Part shown: one piece after another, positions 10,466 to 19,248 of the stretch
How the letters are laid out: each line of letters starts with the position of its first letter
Position numbering within the stretch: position 1 is the stretch's first letter
NCBI RefSeq assembly: GCF_016894345.1
Contig: NZ_CP069798.1
Coordinates: forward strand, 2,253,385-2,317,384
Direction: 5' to 3'
Length of the DNA stretch: 64,000 bases
DNA from: Paralysiella testudinis
Lineage (GTDB): Bacteria > Pseudomonadota > Gammaproteobacteria > Burkholderiales > Neisseriaceae
The notes under the pieces: model-generated
The model's input: the letters and a program-made list of their open reading frames with translations, nothing else
What the model was told of the DNA's origin: nothing
The model's database searches: none
Translations under genes and position numbers: made by a program

Positions 10466-11197
10466 ATGTTACTCGGTGTGAATATCGACCATATTGCCAC
10501 CGTGCGCAATGCACGCGGCACGGTGTATCCCAGCCCCTTGGAAGCGGCGCTCTTGGCCGAAACCCACGGTGCCGATCTGATTACCCTGCATCTGCGTGAA
10601 GACCGCCGCCATATCCGCGACCACGACGTGTTCGCCATCCGCGCCACCATCAAAACGCGCATGAATTTGGAAATGGCGCTCACCGATGAAATGCTGGCCA
10701 ATGCGCTGGAAGTGATGCCCCAAGATGTATGCTTGGTGCCGGAAAAACGCACCGAAGTCACCACTGAAGGCGGGCTGGATGTGTTGGCGCAGCAGCAGCG
10801 CGTGGCCGATTTCACCCATACGCTGACTCAGGCGGGCATCCGCGTGTCGCTGTTTATTGATGCCGATGAAGCGCAAATCCAGGCCGCCCGCGATGTGGGC
10901 GCGCCGGTAATTGAGCTGCACACTGGCGCTTATGCCGACGCCGCCACCACCGCCGAACAAGCGCAGCAATTGGCACGCATTGAAGACGGCGCCCATTTCG
11001 GCAGCGAAATGGGGCTGGTGGTCAACGCCGGACACGGCCTCACCATTCACAATGTCACCCCGATTGCGCAAATTCTGGCCATCCGCGAGCTGAACATCGG
11101 CCATGCGCTGATTGCACAAGCGCTGTTTATGGGGCTGCCTGAAGCCATCCGCCAAATGAAGCAGGTTATTTACCGGGCCCGCAGCTTACCTTATTGA
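10466..11197 (+). CDS. pdxJ: Pyridoxine 5'-phosphate synthase
   Basis: PdxJ condenses 3-amino-2-oxopropyl phosphate with deoxyxylulose 5-phosphate to make pyridoxine 5'-phosphate, the ring-closing step of DXP-dependent vitamin B6 synthesis. The 243-residue TIM barrel begins [19 protein letters not shown], and shows [24 protein letters not shown] and ELHTGAYAD, all typical of the family. The ATG at 10466 gives the family start; the in-frame ATG at 10436 would add ten residues. acpS follows, as often found in proteobacteria, but here 240 bp of repeats lie between. Confidence 0.97.
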   Translation: MLLGVNIDHIATVRNARGTVYPSPLEAALLAETHGADLITLHLREDRRHIRDHDVFAIRATIKTRMNLEMALTDEMLANALEVMPQDVCLVPEKRTEVTTEGGLDVLAQQQRVADFTHTLTQAGIRVSLFIDADEAQIQAARDVGAPVIELHTGAYADAATTAEQAQQLARIEDGAHFGSEMGLVVNAGHGLTIHNVTPIAQILAIRELNIGHALIAQALFMGLPEAIRQMKQVIYRARSLPY

Positions 11198-11245
11198 TTA
11201 TTGAAGCAACTTATTTTTTGATAACAGGCTGCCTGAAACCCTGCC

Positions 11246-11374
11246 GTCGCACCTGCGCAGGCAGGTGCCCAGTCTGAAGCAAGGCTTCAGCTTTGCGGCA
11301 TACCTTATAGCTGCTTTTAATAAAACATAAACTGATTTCAACAGACACTGGACACCTGCCTGCGCAGGTGCGAC
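11246..11374. repeat. Inverted pair of GTCGCACCTGC palindromic repeats
   Basis: The left copy, 11246-11273, contains the stem CACCTGC-GCAG-GCAGGTG and is followed by CTGAAGCAAGGCTTCAG. The right copy, 11348-11374, is the same unit on the opposite strand. About 75 bp of A/T-rich DNA lies between. The pair sits between pdxJ and acpS, flanked by DUS at 11226-11237 and 11386-11397. The same arrangement recurs at 47198-47371. Confidence 0.7.
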
Positions 11375-11437
11375 CTATTTATTCAAGGCTGCCTGAAAAC
11401 AGACAAGCCAACACACCTTACCTTGGAACCCAACACC

Positions 11438-11821
11438 ATGATTTACGGCATTGGCACCGATATTGTTACCGTGAGCCGCATCGGCAAAATGTGCAAAACC
11501 TATGGCGCCAATGCGGTGGCCGACAAAATCCTCTCCCGCATCGAATATCTGGAATGGCCTTCGGCCAGCAATCCGGTGCTGTTTTTGGCCAAGCGCTTTG
11601 CCGCCAAAGAAGCCTTTTCCAAAGCAGTGCATACCGGCCTGCGCTCACCGGTTACCCTGCGCAACATCGGCATCGGCCACGATGAGCTGGGGCGGCCGGA
11701 ATTTATCTTGGAAACGCCTTTACAGCAATGGCTGCAACAAAAAGGCATCGGCAAAGTGCATTTAAGCCTGAGCGACGAAGGCGATCAAATCCTGGCCTTT
11801 GCCATCGCGGCCAAATCATGA
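11438..11821 (+). CDS. acpS: Holo-[acyl-carrier-protein] synthase
   Basis: AcpS transfers 4'-phosphopantetheine from CoA to apo-ACP. The 127-residue protein has both magnesium-binding motifs: Asp8 in MIYGIGTDIV and Glu58 in AKRFAAKEAFSKA. I use the ATG at 11438 because the catalytic Asp lies at residue 8 as in relatives; a start at 11423 is possible. Its TGA overlaps the ATG of the Nudix gene (ATGA), so the two are translationally coupled. Confidence 0.97.
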   Translation: MIYGIGTDIVTVSRIGKMCKTYGANAVADKILSRIEYLEWPSASNPVLFLAKRFAAKEAFSKAVHTGLRSPVTLRNIGIGHDELGRPEFILETPLQQWLQQKGIGKVHLSLSDEGDQILAFAIAAKS

Positions 11822-12621
11822 ACACCCAGCGCCCAAGCGTGCATGTGGTGGCTGGCGTGCTGTACCAATCCACAGGCGCGTTTTTGCTTAGCTCGCGCCC
11901 GGCGGGTAAGCCTTATGCCGGTTATTGGGAATTTGCTGGCGGCAAGGTGGAAGCCGGCGAAAGCGCACTGGCGGCGCTGCAACGCGAATTACACGAAGAG
12001 CTGGGCATCCACATTGAGCACGCCACGCCGTGGCTGACCAAAATCCACGACTACGAACACGCCCGCGTGCGCCTGTGCTTCTACCGCATTGCCGCCAGCG
12101 ATTGGCATGGCAATCTGCAAGCACGCGAAGGCCAAAGCTGGTGCTGGCAGCAACCGGGCGATTTCAGCGTGGCGCCGATGCTGCCCGCCAACGGGCCTAT
12201 CTTAGCCGCACTGGCGATTCCCGATTTTCTTTCAGGCAGCCTGCAAACCGGCTTTCGCGGCCGCTTGCCAAACCAAGCGGAATACCGGGTTGTGCCGCGT
12301 GATTTGGCCGAGCCTAGCCATACGCATGTACTGTTTACCGCCGACCAAATGACACACGCGCCCCGTTTCGGCAGCAACATCAGCGTGTGGGTCTGCGTCA
12401 ATCAGCCGCAGCAATGGGTGCAGGTGCAAGACGCAGCTGCGGTATTATGGCAGGTGCTCGGCCACGCCGATGCGCAAGCGCTGTTGGCAGTATTGCAACA
12501 AGGCGTTTCCCTGCCGCTGCTGCCTTTTGCCGCTGCCGACATACTGGCCGCCTATGGCAAGCAATGGCTGGCCGCCGGCGCACATGGCTTGGTGGAAGAC
12601 TTGGCCACGGCCAGCGCTTAA
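11818..12621 (+). CDS. Nudix hydrolase (MutT-like) with an extra C-terminal domain
   Basis: The first ~135 residues are a MutT-type 8-oxo-dGTP hydrolase: VAGVLYQSTGAFLLSSRPAGKPYAGYWEF followed by the Nudix box GGKVEAGES through RELHEELGI. MutT removes oxidised guanine nucleotides. The protein runs to 267 residues. The remaining ~130 residues sit where many beta- and gammaproteobacterial MutT homologues carry a thiamine-phosphate-synthase-like barrel. Segments such as HTHVLFTADQM and LPLLPFAAADILAAYG could be remnants of that barrel, but the match is weak and the domain is too short for a full ThiE fold. A DUS (12231-12242) lies in the coding region near the domain junction. The start overlaps the acpS stop. 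Confidence 0.85.
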   Translation: MNTQRPSVHVVAGVLYQSTGAFLLSSRPAGKPYAGYWEFAGGKVEAGESALAALQRELHEELGIHIEHATPWLTKIHDYEHARVRLCFYRIAASDWHGNLQAREGQSWCWQQPGDFSVAPMLPANGPILAALAIPDFLSGSLQTGFRGRLPNQAEYRVVPRDLAEPSHTHVLFTADQMTHAPRFGSNISVWVCVNQPQQWVQVQDAAAVLWQVLGHADAQALLAVLQQGVSLPLLPFAAADILAAYGKQWLAAGAHGLVEDLATASA

Positions 12622-12671
12622 TCGCGGCTTTAAAAGCCATTTGAAATGGCTGATGTTGAATCAATACGTAG

Positions 12672-12760
12672 GTCGGATTCTTGAATCCGACACTGGTTCG
12701 CAGAGCAAAGTACTCACATTACTTTGGCCGATGGCCAAATGTCGGATTCAAGAATCCGAC
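12672..12760. repeat. Pair of GTCGGATTC palindromes
   Basis: GTCGGATTCTTGAATCCGAC (12672-12691) and GTCGGATTCAAGAATCCGAC (12741-12760) are each 20-bp palindromes, set 49 bp apart. Related single copies lie at 28697, 41443 and 44896. The pair occupies the gap between the Nudix gene and the IS110 remnant. The rest of 12622-12945 shows no gene. Confidence 0.7.
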
Positions 12761-12945
12761 CTTGTATCTCTCAAGCGGTGAGTAAAACGCGTATTATTCC
12801 CGCCCCGTATGGCAGCAAACTGTATCCGACCCAAGTGCCCGACACTGAAATGTAGATAACACTGCCATACACCTCATCCTACAATCTGAATGGTATCCAA
12901 GTGCGCGGTAGCGCCCGCAAGACACTGCATAAATAAGGATAGATT

Positions 12946-13949
12946 ATGATGAACTTCCAAGTATTGGGCATCGACATCAGCAAAAACAAATTAGATTGTG
13001 CTCTTATCCGCGAGATTGGCAGCAGTAAAATCAAAACCAAAGCATTGCCAAACCACCTCCAAGGCTTTAACCAACTGACAGAATGGCTGTATAAAAACAT
13101 CGGTGAAGACTTAAGCCTACTCAAAATTTTCATGGAAGCCACCGGCGTTTACCATGAAGCATTGGCAGAGTATCTGCATAACAAAGGCATCGCCGTTTAT
13201 CTGCTTAATCCTGCCGACAGTGCCCATTATGCCAAATACGACAGCTTGCACAAAACCGATAAGGCTGATAGCCAGTCACTGGCCAGAGCCGGTATTGACC
13301 GCCTCATGCACCACAAAGTACGCCAATGGCAGCCTGCTGCACCCCACATCAAGCGGCTCAACGCACTACTAGCCCGTCTAGATGCGCTGCAAAGCGATCT
13401 GCAGCGTGAAGACAACCGCATGGAGAAAGCCGGATTCAGCGCTGTTCCCGAAGCGGTCAGCCAGTCCATCAGCACCATGCAGACCAATTTGAAGCAGCAG
13501 ATCAGCACCATCACACAGGAAATCGAACAACATATTGACCGGCATCCTGATTTGAAAAAGACCGTGCTTTACTGCGCAGCATACCCGGTGTAGGTGAAGT
13601 GGTTTCATTGCGCATGGTTGCGCTCTATCATAGCAAACATTTTACCTCCGCCTCGCAAATGGCTGCCTATTTGGGATTGGTGCCGAAAAAACGGGAATCC
13701 GGCAAACACAAAGGCAAAGCCATGCTTTCCAAGCGGGGCAGTTCGGTCATACGAGCTAAGTTGTATATGGCTGCGGTGGTTGCAAAAACGTGGAATCCGG
13801 ATATTAACGCGCATTACCGCAGACTGAAAGCCAGAAACAAAACGGAAATGCAGACCATCGGCGCAGCGATGCGCCGCTTGGTACAGATTTGCTTTGGTGT
13901 GTTGAAGCACCAATGCGAATATCAGGCCAAAATAACCATTGCGGCTTGA
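12946..13949 (+). pseudogene. IS110-family transposase, broken by one frameshift
   Basis: The first frame (12946-13593, 215 residues) holds the N-terminal DEDD-type catalytic half: VLGIDISKNKLDCAL, then FMEATGVYHEALAEYL and NPADSAHYAKYDSLHKTDKADSQSLA, carrying the expected acidic residues. It stops soon after DLKKTVL. The second frame, one base back, resumes at about 13569 with LLRSIPGVGEVVSLRMVA and continues through AAYLGLVPKKRESGKHKGKAMLSKRG to 13949: the helix-hairpin and C-terminal serine region. Joined, the protein would be about 334 residues, normal for IS110, so a single lost base near 13567-13569 explains the break. The codons and A/T content differ from neighbours. Insertion ends cannot be placed with confidence; this family leaves no inverted repeats. 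Confidence 0.85.
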
Positions 13950-14079
13950 TGCGAGAGATGGTATGCAGACCATCGGCGCAGCGATGCGCCGCTTGGTACA
14001 GATTTGCTTTGGTGTGTTGAAGCACCAATGCGAATATCAGGCCAAAATAACCATTGCGGCTTGATGCGAGAGATGGTAT
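13848..14079 (+). repeat. 115-bp tandem duplication of the transposase 3' end
   Basis: Bases 13848-13964 recur exactly at 13963-14079, period 115 bp. The first copy encodes the last ~33 residues of the transposase, its TGA and the adjoining GCGAGAGATGGTAT. The duplication therefore includes the presumed right end of the element and creates a second, coding-silent copy. Confidence 0.9.
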
Positions 14080-14097
14080 CTACCATTACTTAATCAA

Positions 14098-14134
14098 AGG
14101 CTGCCTGAACACCCCTTAATCTTTCAGGCAGCCT
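14098..14134. terminator. Inverted DUS hairpin
   Basis: AGGCTGCCTGAA at 14098-14109 and its complement at 14123-14134 form a 12-bp stem around a 13-nt loop. It separates the transposase remnant from the membrane-protein gene at 14153 and would insulate that gene from upstream transcription. Confidence 0.5.
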
Positions 14135-14152
14135 CAATATCCTGCACACCCT

Positions 14153-14602
14153 ATGCAAAAACTTACCCGCCAACAAAAAATCCTCCTCGCCATATTGCTG
14201 CTGGGCTTTGCCGCCGCCAAAGTGGCCGCGCTGTGGTGGTGGCAGCAACAGCATCCGGCACACGCCGCTGCCGTTCACACCACTACCGCTGCCTGCAATG
14301 TGCGCCAAGGCTGCGTATTAAGCCAGGGCAGCCATGTGCAGTTTAGCCCGCAAAGCAGCGCCAAATCGCCGTTTGATATCATCATTAGCAATGCGCCCGC
14401 CGATGTGGCGCAGGTGTCGGTGAGCTTCTCCATGCGCGGCATGGACATGGGTTTCAACCGCTACGCTCTGCAAAAACAAAGCGATGGAAGCTGGGTAGCC
14501 CGCCAAATCCGCCTGCCTTTATGCATCGATAACCGCAACGACTACCTTGCCGACATCACCATCGGCACCGAACACCACCGCTTGCCCTTCGGCATTCCCT
14601 GA
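14153..14602 (+). CDS. Membrane-anchored periplasmic protein, possibly FixH/YtkA-like
   Basis: The 149-residue product has one N-terminal transmembrane segment (about residues 9-28, ILLAILLLGFAAAKVAALWWW) and a periplasmic remainder with two spaced cysteines (Cys48, Cys54) and a third near the end. The segment SFSMRGMDMGFNRYALQKQSDGSWVAR recalls the Met-rich strand pattern of FixH/YtkA-like domains that accompany copper or cytochrome oxidase assembly. This is a motif impression only. It stands alone, with ubiK 65 bp downstream. I do not recognise a named family. Confidence 0.6.
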   Translation: MQKLTRQQKILLAILLLGFAAAKVAALWWWQQQHPAHAAAVHTTTAACNVRQGCVLSQGSHVQFSPQSSAKSPFDIIISNAPADVAQVSVSFSMRGMDMGFNRYALQKQSDGSWVARQIRLPLCIDNRNDYLADITIGTEHHRLPFGIP

Positions 14603-14667
14603 TTGCACCGCCTGCGCGAAGCCCCTACAATAAGCCCCATTCAACCCAAAATAAAAGGAAGCACACC

Positions 14668-14946
14668 ATGATCGGCAAAAAATTCTTCGACGAATTGTCG
14701 GCCAAGCTGGGCGACACCATCGACAACAGCCCGGTAAAAGACGTGGAAAAAAACGTAAAAGCCATGCTCGGCTCCGCTTTTAACCGCATGGATTTGGTTA
14801 CCCGCGAAGAATTCGACATCCAGCAACAAGTATTGCTGAAAACCCGCGAAAAACTGGCCGAGCTGGAAGCGCGCTTGGCCGAGCTGGAAGGCGGCAGCGG
14901 CCTGCAACAAGTCGAAACCCAAACCCAGCAAAGCGAACAGGGCTAA
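14668..14946 (+). CDS. ubiK: Ubiquinone biosynthesis accessory factor UbiK
   Basis: This is a 92-residue BMFP-family protein. It starts MIGKKFFDELSAKLGDTIDNSP, has VTREEFDIQQQVLLKTREKLAELEARLAELE as a C-terminal coiled coil (about residues 45-78), and a polar Gln-rich tail. UbiK partners UbiJ in the soluble assembly that makes ubiquinone under oxic conditions. AAAGGAAG precedes the ATG. The stop is two bases before the comM ATG, so the two are co-transcribed. coq7, a ubiquinone hydroxylase gene, is also in the window at 47.5 kb. Confidence 0.93.
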   Translation: MIGKKFFDELSAKLGDTIDNSPVKDVEKNVKAMLGSAFNRMDLVTREEFDIQQQVLLKTREKLAELEARLAELEGGSGLQQVETQTQQSEQG

Positions 14947-14948
14947 AC

Positions 14949-16448
14949 ATGAGCTTGGCGGTGGTGTACAGCCGCGCACTGGCGGGCATGGCCGCCCCGC
15001 TGGTGGAAGTGGAAGCGCACTTGGCCAACGGCCTGCCTGCGTTCAATATTGTCGGCCTGCCCGACACCGAAGTGAAAGAAAGCCGCGACCGCGTGCGCGC
15101 GGCGATTATTCAATCCGGCTTTGAATTTCCGGCCAAGAAAATCACCGTTAATCTGGCGCCGGCCGATTTACCCAAAGAGTCCGGCCGTTTCGACTTGCCC
15201 ATTGCGGTGGGCATTCTGGCCGCTTCCGGCCAAATCCAACACCAACACTTAGCGCAATACGAGCTGGCGGGCGAGCTGGCCTTGTCCGGCCAAATCCGCC
15301 CCATTCGCGGTGCGGTGGCGATGGCTTGGGAAGGTGCGCAAGCGCAGCGGGCGTTTATTTTACCGCCGGAAAACGCCCTTCAGGCAGCCTTGCTGCACAC
15401 CGCCACCGTTTACGGTGCCGACACCTTAGCCGCCGTGGCCGCCCATTTCAACGGCATCCACAGCCTAGAGCGCACCCATGCCGATGCCGCCGCTTTCAGG
15501 CAGCCTGAAACAGCGCCCTTGCCCGACTTGGCCGATGTTAAAGGCCAGCACACCGCCCGTTTGGCACTGGAATTGGCGGCTGCGGGCGGGCACAGCTTGC
15601 TGATGTTGGGGCCGCCCGGCACCGGTAAATCCATGCTGGCACAGCGCTTGCCCGGCATTTTGCCGCCGTTGAGCGAAGCGGAAATGATCAGCGTATGGGC
15701 TTTGCGCTCTTTACTGCCGCCGCACCAGCAGCGTTTTTCTTGCCAACGCCCGTTCCGCTCGCCCCACCACAGCGCCTCTGCCGTGGCTTTGGTGGGTGGC
15801 GGCTCCGATCCGCGCCCGGGCGAAATTTCCTTGGCGCACCACGGCGTGCTGTTTTTAGACGAATTGCCCGAATTCGAGCGCAAAGTATTGGAAGTGCTGC
15901 GTGAGCCTTTGGAAAGCGGCGAAATTCATATTTCCCGCGCCGCCCGCCAAGCCAGCTATCCGGCGCAATTCCAACTGGTGGCCGCCATGAACCCCTGCCC
16001 CTGCGGCTATTTGGGGCATCCGGCCAAGCCATGCCGCTGCACACCGGAAGCCATTGCCCGCTACCGCAGCAAAATTTCCGGCCCATTGCTCGACCGCATC
16101 GATCTCACCATTGAAGTACCCGCTTTAAGCGCGGGCGAGCTCACAGCGGCCGAACCGGGCGAAGCCAGCGCCGTGGTGCTGCAACGCGTTATCGCGGCGC
16201 GCGCCCGCCAGCTGGCTCGGCAAGGCAAAATCAATGCCGAGCTAAACAGCGCTGATCTGGACAACATCGCCGCCATCGCTCCCGAAGCCAAAGCGGCGCT
16301 GGCGCAAATGCTGGAAAAATTATCCTTATCCGCCCGCAGCTACCACCGTATTTTGCGGGTGGCACGCACGCTGGCCGATTTGGCGGAAGATGTCGAAGTA
16401 TCGCGCCAGCATGTATTGCGCGCCATCGGCTTCCGCCGCGCACTGTAA
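14949..16448 (+). CDS. comM: YifB/ComM-family AAA+ ATPase (Mg-chelatase-like), competence helicase
   Basis: ComM is a hexameric branch-migration helicase that extends integration of transforming DNA. The 499-residue protein opens with the ChlI-like domain (VEVEAHLANGLPAFNIVGLPDTEVKESRDRVRAA), then has Walker A GPPGTGKS at about residue 223, Walker B LFLDELPEF, NPCPCGY with downstream cysteines (CRCTPEAIARY), and the C-terminal lid domain ISGPLLDRID. The role suits this organism: the gene itself carries two DUS (15379-15390, 15495-15506), and the genome is dense in uptake sequences. It follows ubiK by 2 bp. Family members outside competent bacteria exist, so the competence role rests on family knowledge. 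Confidence 0.95.
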   Translation: MSLAVVYSRALAGMAAPLVEVEAHLANGLPAFNIVGLPDTEVKESRDRVRAAIIQSGFEFPAKKITVNLAPADLPKESGRFDLPIAVGILAASGQIQHQHLAQYELAGELALSGQIRPIRGAVAMAWEGAQAQRAFILPPENALQAALLHTATVYGADTLAAVAAHFNGIHSLERTHADAAAFRQPETAPLPDLADVKGQHTARLALELAAAGGHSLLMLGPPGTGKSMLAQRLPGILPPLSEAEMISVWALRSLLPPHQQRFSCQRPFRSPHHSASAVALVGGGSDPRPGEISLAHHGVLFLDELPEFERKVLEVLREPLESGEIHISRAARQASYPAQFQLVAAMNPCPCGYLGHPAKPCRCTPEAIARYRSKISGPLLDRIDLTIEVPALSAGELTAAEPGEASAVVLQRVIAARARQLARQGKINAELNSADLDNIAAIAPEAKAALAQMLEKLSLSARSYHRILRVARTLADLAEDVEVSRQHVLRAIGFRRAL

Positions 16449-16572
16449 ACCGCCATACGCCCCGTTTGCCAAAAGCAAAACAAGAGCAAAAGCAGGTAAA
16501 CCCACCCTTCTGGCGCACACAAACAAACGGATTTTGTTAAAATGATGCCCGATTGATTGCATACCACCCTAC

Positions 16573-17259
16573 ATGAAAAATACCCGCACCCAGGCCGGCA
16601 AAGGTTTGTCCGGCTTTATGATTGGTTTACTGCTGGCCACTGCCGTGATTGCCGGTGTTTTGTTTTTCCTTAATAAAAACAAAACGCCGTTTAAGCAGCC
16701 CGAAATCCAAACCCAAACCCCGCCGCCGGAAATCCTCACCCCAGGCGGCCAATCGGCCAGCACACCGCCCACGGCGCCCGCCAGCGATGTATTGGGCAGC
16801 TTTATTGCTTCGCAAGCGGCTGCGTCCAGTGAAACCGCCTCCACACCCACTGCACCGCCGGAAACCGGCAAGCCTTCGCGTAACCTGCCCTCACCCAAAC
16901 AGGCCAAGCCTGCGCCTGAAAAAACGGCCAAACCCAGCCCGGAGCAAATCCTCAACAGCGGCAGCGTAGAAAAAGCCCGTGCCGCCGCCAAGCAAGAAGC
17001 GGCGCAAAATCAAACCGACACAGCCGGCAAGCCCACGGTATTCCTACAACTGGGTTCGTTTAAAGACAGCGCCGCCGCCGATGCCCAACGCGCCAAGCTG
17101 GCCATGCTGGGCGTAAACGCCAACGTGGTTAAAGGCAGCGCCAACGGCCAAACCGTTTACCGCGTGCAAACCGGCACCCTGTCGCGCGCGCAAGCCGAAA
17201 AAATGGCCGCACATCTGCACCAAAACCAGATTGACAGCCTGATGCGCACCGCGCCTTAA
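16573..17259 (+). CDS. SPOR-domain cell-division protein (FtsN-like)
   Basis: The 228-residue protein has a short cytoplasmic start, one transmembrane helix (about residues 14-34, GFMIGLLLATAVIAGVLFFL), a long Pro/Ala/Thr/Lys-rich periplasmic linker (residues 35-150), and a C-terminal SPOR domain (about 152-226) beginning VFLQLGSFKDSAAADAQRAKLAMLG. SPOR domains bind denuded septal peptidoglycan. The arrangement matches FtsN and the tetrapac/SPOR proteins of Neisseria. dsbA follows 57 bp downstream. I cannot tell FtsN from a paralogue. Confidence 0.85.
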   Translation: MKNTRTQAGKGLSGFMIGLLLATAVIAGVLFFLNKNKTPFKQPEIQTQTPPPEILTPGGQSASTPPTAPASDVLGSFIASQAAASSETASTPTAPPETGKPSRNLPSPKQAKPAPEKTAKPSPEQILNSGSVEKARAAAKQEAAQNQTDTAGKPTVFLQLGSFKDSAAADAQRAKLAMLGVNANVVKGSANGQTVYRVQTGTLSRAQAEKMAAHLHQNQIDSLMRTAP

Positions 17260-17316
17260 AAAGTATTTACCCCTATTACCTTATTGTTCAAAACCCTATT
17301 CGTACGAAAGTAGATT

Positions 17317-18009
17317 ATGATGAAAAAATCCATGCTCGCTTTGGCCTCGGCTACAGTGTTTGCCAGCAGCCTGGCACAAGCCGCCATTCAGGAAGGCACC
17401 GATTACACCGTATTGAGCAAGTCCATCCCTCAATTACAGCAAAACAAAGTAGAAGTGCTGGAATTTTTCTCCTACTCTTGCGTACATTGCTATCACTTAG
17501 ACCCGATTTTGCTTAAACACAGCAAATCATTTGCCGCCGACACCTATTTGCGCACAGAGCACGTGGTATGGGATCCGAGCATGCTCGGCTTGGCACGCAT
17601 TGCTGCCGCCGTTAATGCTTCCGGCACCAAATACCAAGCCAATCCGGCCATTTTTAATGGCATGTTCGAGCAAAAAGCCAATCTGGGCGACCCCGAAACC
17701 TTTAAATCCTGGGCAGCCAAGCAAACCAGCTTCGACAGCGCCAAGGTATTGGCGGCTTTTAACAGCGTCAACAACCCCATTGATGCCAAACGCATGCAGG
17801 ATCTCACTGCACAAAATGGTATTGATGCCACCCCCATGTTGATTGTGGGCGGCAAATACCGCGTTAAAATGCGCGATTTCAACCAAGGCATGCAAGTGGT
17901 GGACGAATTGATTGCCAAAGTACGCCAAGAGCGCGGCATGCAAGCTGCGGCGCCGCGCGTGGCACCGAAAAGCATCGGTGCGGCCATCGCCAAGTCGGCC
18001 AACCGTTAA
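17317..18009 (+). CDS. dsbA: Thiol:disulfide interchange protein DsbA
   Basis: This periplasmic oxidase introduces disulfides into secreted proteins. It has 230 residues with a signal peptide ending about AQA at residue 22. The thioredoxin-fold active site is [14 protein letters not shown], with Cys55 and Cys58 around Val-His. The cis-proline loop is visible as [11 protein letters not shown]. There are two adjacent ATGs (17317 and 17320); either may be used. Neisseria carry more than one DsbA; this could be any of the periplasmic or lipoprotein forms, but no lipobox is present, so a soluble form is likely. An intrinsic terminator follows at 18027-18053. Confidence 0.95.
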   Translation: MMKKSMLALASATVFASSLAQAAIQEGTDYTVLSKSIPQLQQNKVEVLEFFSYSCVHCYHLDPILLKHSKSFAADTYLRTEHVVWDPSMLGLARIAAAVNASGTKYQANPAIFNGMFEQKANLGDPETFKSWAAKQTSFDSAKVLAAFNSVNNPIDAKRMQDLTAQNGIDATPMLIVGGKYRVKMRDFNQGMQVVDELIAKVRQERGMQAAAPRVAPKSIGAAIAKSANR

Positions 18010-18026
18010 ACCGGGATAATAAAGCA

Positions 18027-18053
18027 AAAAAGTGCGCCACCCGCGCACTTTTT
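18027..18053 (+). terminator. Intrinsic terminator of dsbA
   Basis: The stem AAAAAGTGCG (18027-18036) pairs with CGCACTTTTT (18044-18053), with a 7-nt loop and further T-rich sequence to 18060. Here no DUS is used. The A-rich left arm makes it possibly bidirectional. Confidence 0.85.
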
Positions 18054-18134
18054 GTTTGTTTGTGTCCATTGGCTTCAGATAGCCTTAAGCCAAGATGGGC
18101 ATTATCCAACCCATTTATTCGATTGCATTTTATT

Positions 18135-18962
18135 ATGGACATCCTGCTGTTTGCCAAAGCCCTGATTTTGGGGATTATTGAAGGCCTTACTGAGTTTCTG
18201 CCCATTTCCAGCACTGGGCATTTGATTGTGTTTGGCGATTTGCTCAATTTCCACAGCAATGGCAAAGTTTTTGAAATTGCCATTCAACTGGGTGCGGTGT
18301 TGGCCGTGGTGTTTGAATACCGCCGCCGCTTTGCCCATGTTGTTACCCACATCGGCCGCGAGCCCGAAACCAACCGCTTTGTGCTCAATTTGGCCATCGC
18401 CTTTATTCCTGCAGCGGTGGTGGGTTTATTGTTCAGCAAGCAAATAAAAGCCTTTTTATTCAACCCCATCAGCGTGGCCACGGCCTTGATGGTGGGCGGC
18501 CTGCTAATTTTGTGGATTGAAAAACGCCAAAGCACACGCACACCCAAAGTGATGCGCGTGGAAGACATGCGTCCCAAAGACGCCTTAGTGGTGGGCTTGG
18601 CGCAAATTCTGGCCTTAATTCCGGGCACGTCGCGCTCAGGCAGCACCATTATGGGCGGTATGTTGTGGGGGCTGGAGCGCAAAGCCGCCACCGAATTTTC
18701 GTTTTTTCTGGCGGTGCCGGTGATGATTGCAGCTACTTTTTACGATGTAATCAAACACTATAAAGATTTTTCCCTGCAAGACGCCATGCTGATTGTGGTG
18801 GGTTTTGTGGCGGCGTTTGTGGCCGGTTTAGTGGCGGTAAAAGCCTTGCTCAAATTTATCGCCACCAAAAACTACGTGCCTTTTGCCTGGTACCGTATTG
18901 TGTTTGGCGGCGTGATTTTGCTTACTTGGCTTACCGGCTGGGTGGATTGGAGCAGCATGTAA
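18135..18962 (+). CDS. uppP: Undecaprenyl-diphosphatase
   Basis: UppP (BacA) dephosphorylates undecaprenyl pyrophosphate to recycle the lipid carrier for peptidoglycan and other envelope polymers. The 275-residue protein is polytopic. The two catalytic motifs are visible: [17 protein letters not shown] near residues 14-30 and [10 protein letters not shown] in the central part. The ATG at 18135 gives the family start [17 protein letters not shown]; the upstream in-frame ATG at 18060 would add 25 unsupported residues. Its TAA is overlapped by the first base of a 101-bp repeat element. Confidence 0.96.
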   Translation: MDILLFAKALILGIIEGLTEFLPISSTGHLIVFGDLLNFHSNGKVFEIAIQLGAVLAVVFEYRRRFAHVVTHIGREPETNRFVLNLAIAFIPAAVVGLLFSKQIKAFLFNPISVATALMVGGLLILWIEKRQSTRTPKVMRVEDMRPKDALVVGLAQILALIPGTSRSGSTIMGGMLWGLERKAATEFSFFLAVPVMIAATFYDVIKHYKDFSLQDAMLIVVGFVAAFVAGLVAVKALLKFIATKNYVPFAWYRIVFGGVILLTWLTGWVDWSSM

Positions 18963-19062
18963 TACCAATGCTAAAAATAACCTAACTGCGTTGGATCACC
19001 TTGCCGTACGCGTGTACTGTCTGCGGCTCTCCGCCTTGTTATCTTATTTTTAGCATTAGTAT
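18962..19062. mobile_element. Correia-like element with ATACCAATGCT ends
   Basis: The left end ATACCAATGCTAAAAATAA (18962-18980) and the right end TTATTTTTAGCATTAGTAT (19044-19062) are inverted repeats with one mismatch. The interior contains GTACTGTCTGCGGCTCTCCGCC, the same core as the 106-bp Correia-type elements at 44115 and 51697 although the ends differ. It begins on the last base of the uppP stop codon. The rest of 19063-19248 holds no gene that I can support. Confidence 0.75.
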
Positions 19063-19248
19063 TATCTTGTTTCAGCGCGGGTATGTAATGCCAAAGCGGC
19101 CGATTTATGCTAAAGTGTCGCTTTAATAAACCAAGGTGGGTTCATTTGCATTTGAAGTAAAAACGCGCGTGCCGCACGGCATGGCCGCACTTTTATTTGA
19201 AATGGCAATGCCCGCCTTTGTTGTGTCTGAAACAAAAGCGAGAACCTT

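Noticed and set aside
13561..13599. Programmed -1 frameshifting in the IS110 transposase
   Set aside because: IS110 transposases are normally made from one frame, the CTTTAC site is not a good slippery heptamer, and no stimulatory stem is evident. A one-base loss is the simpler reading.
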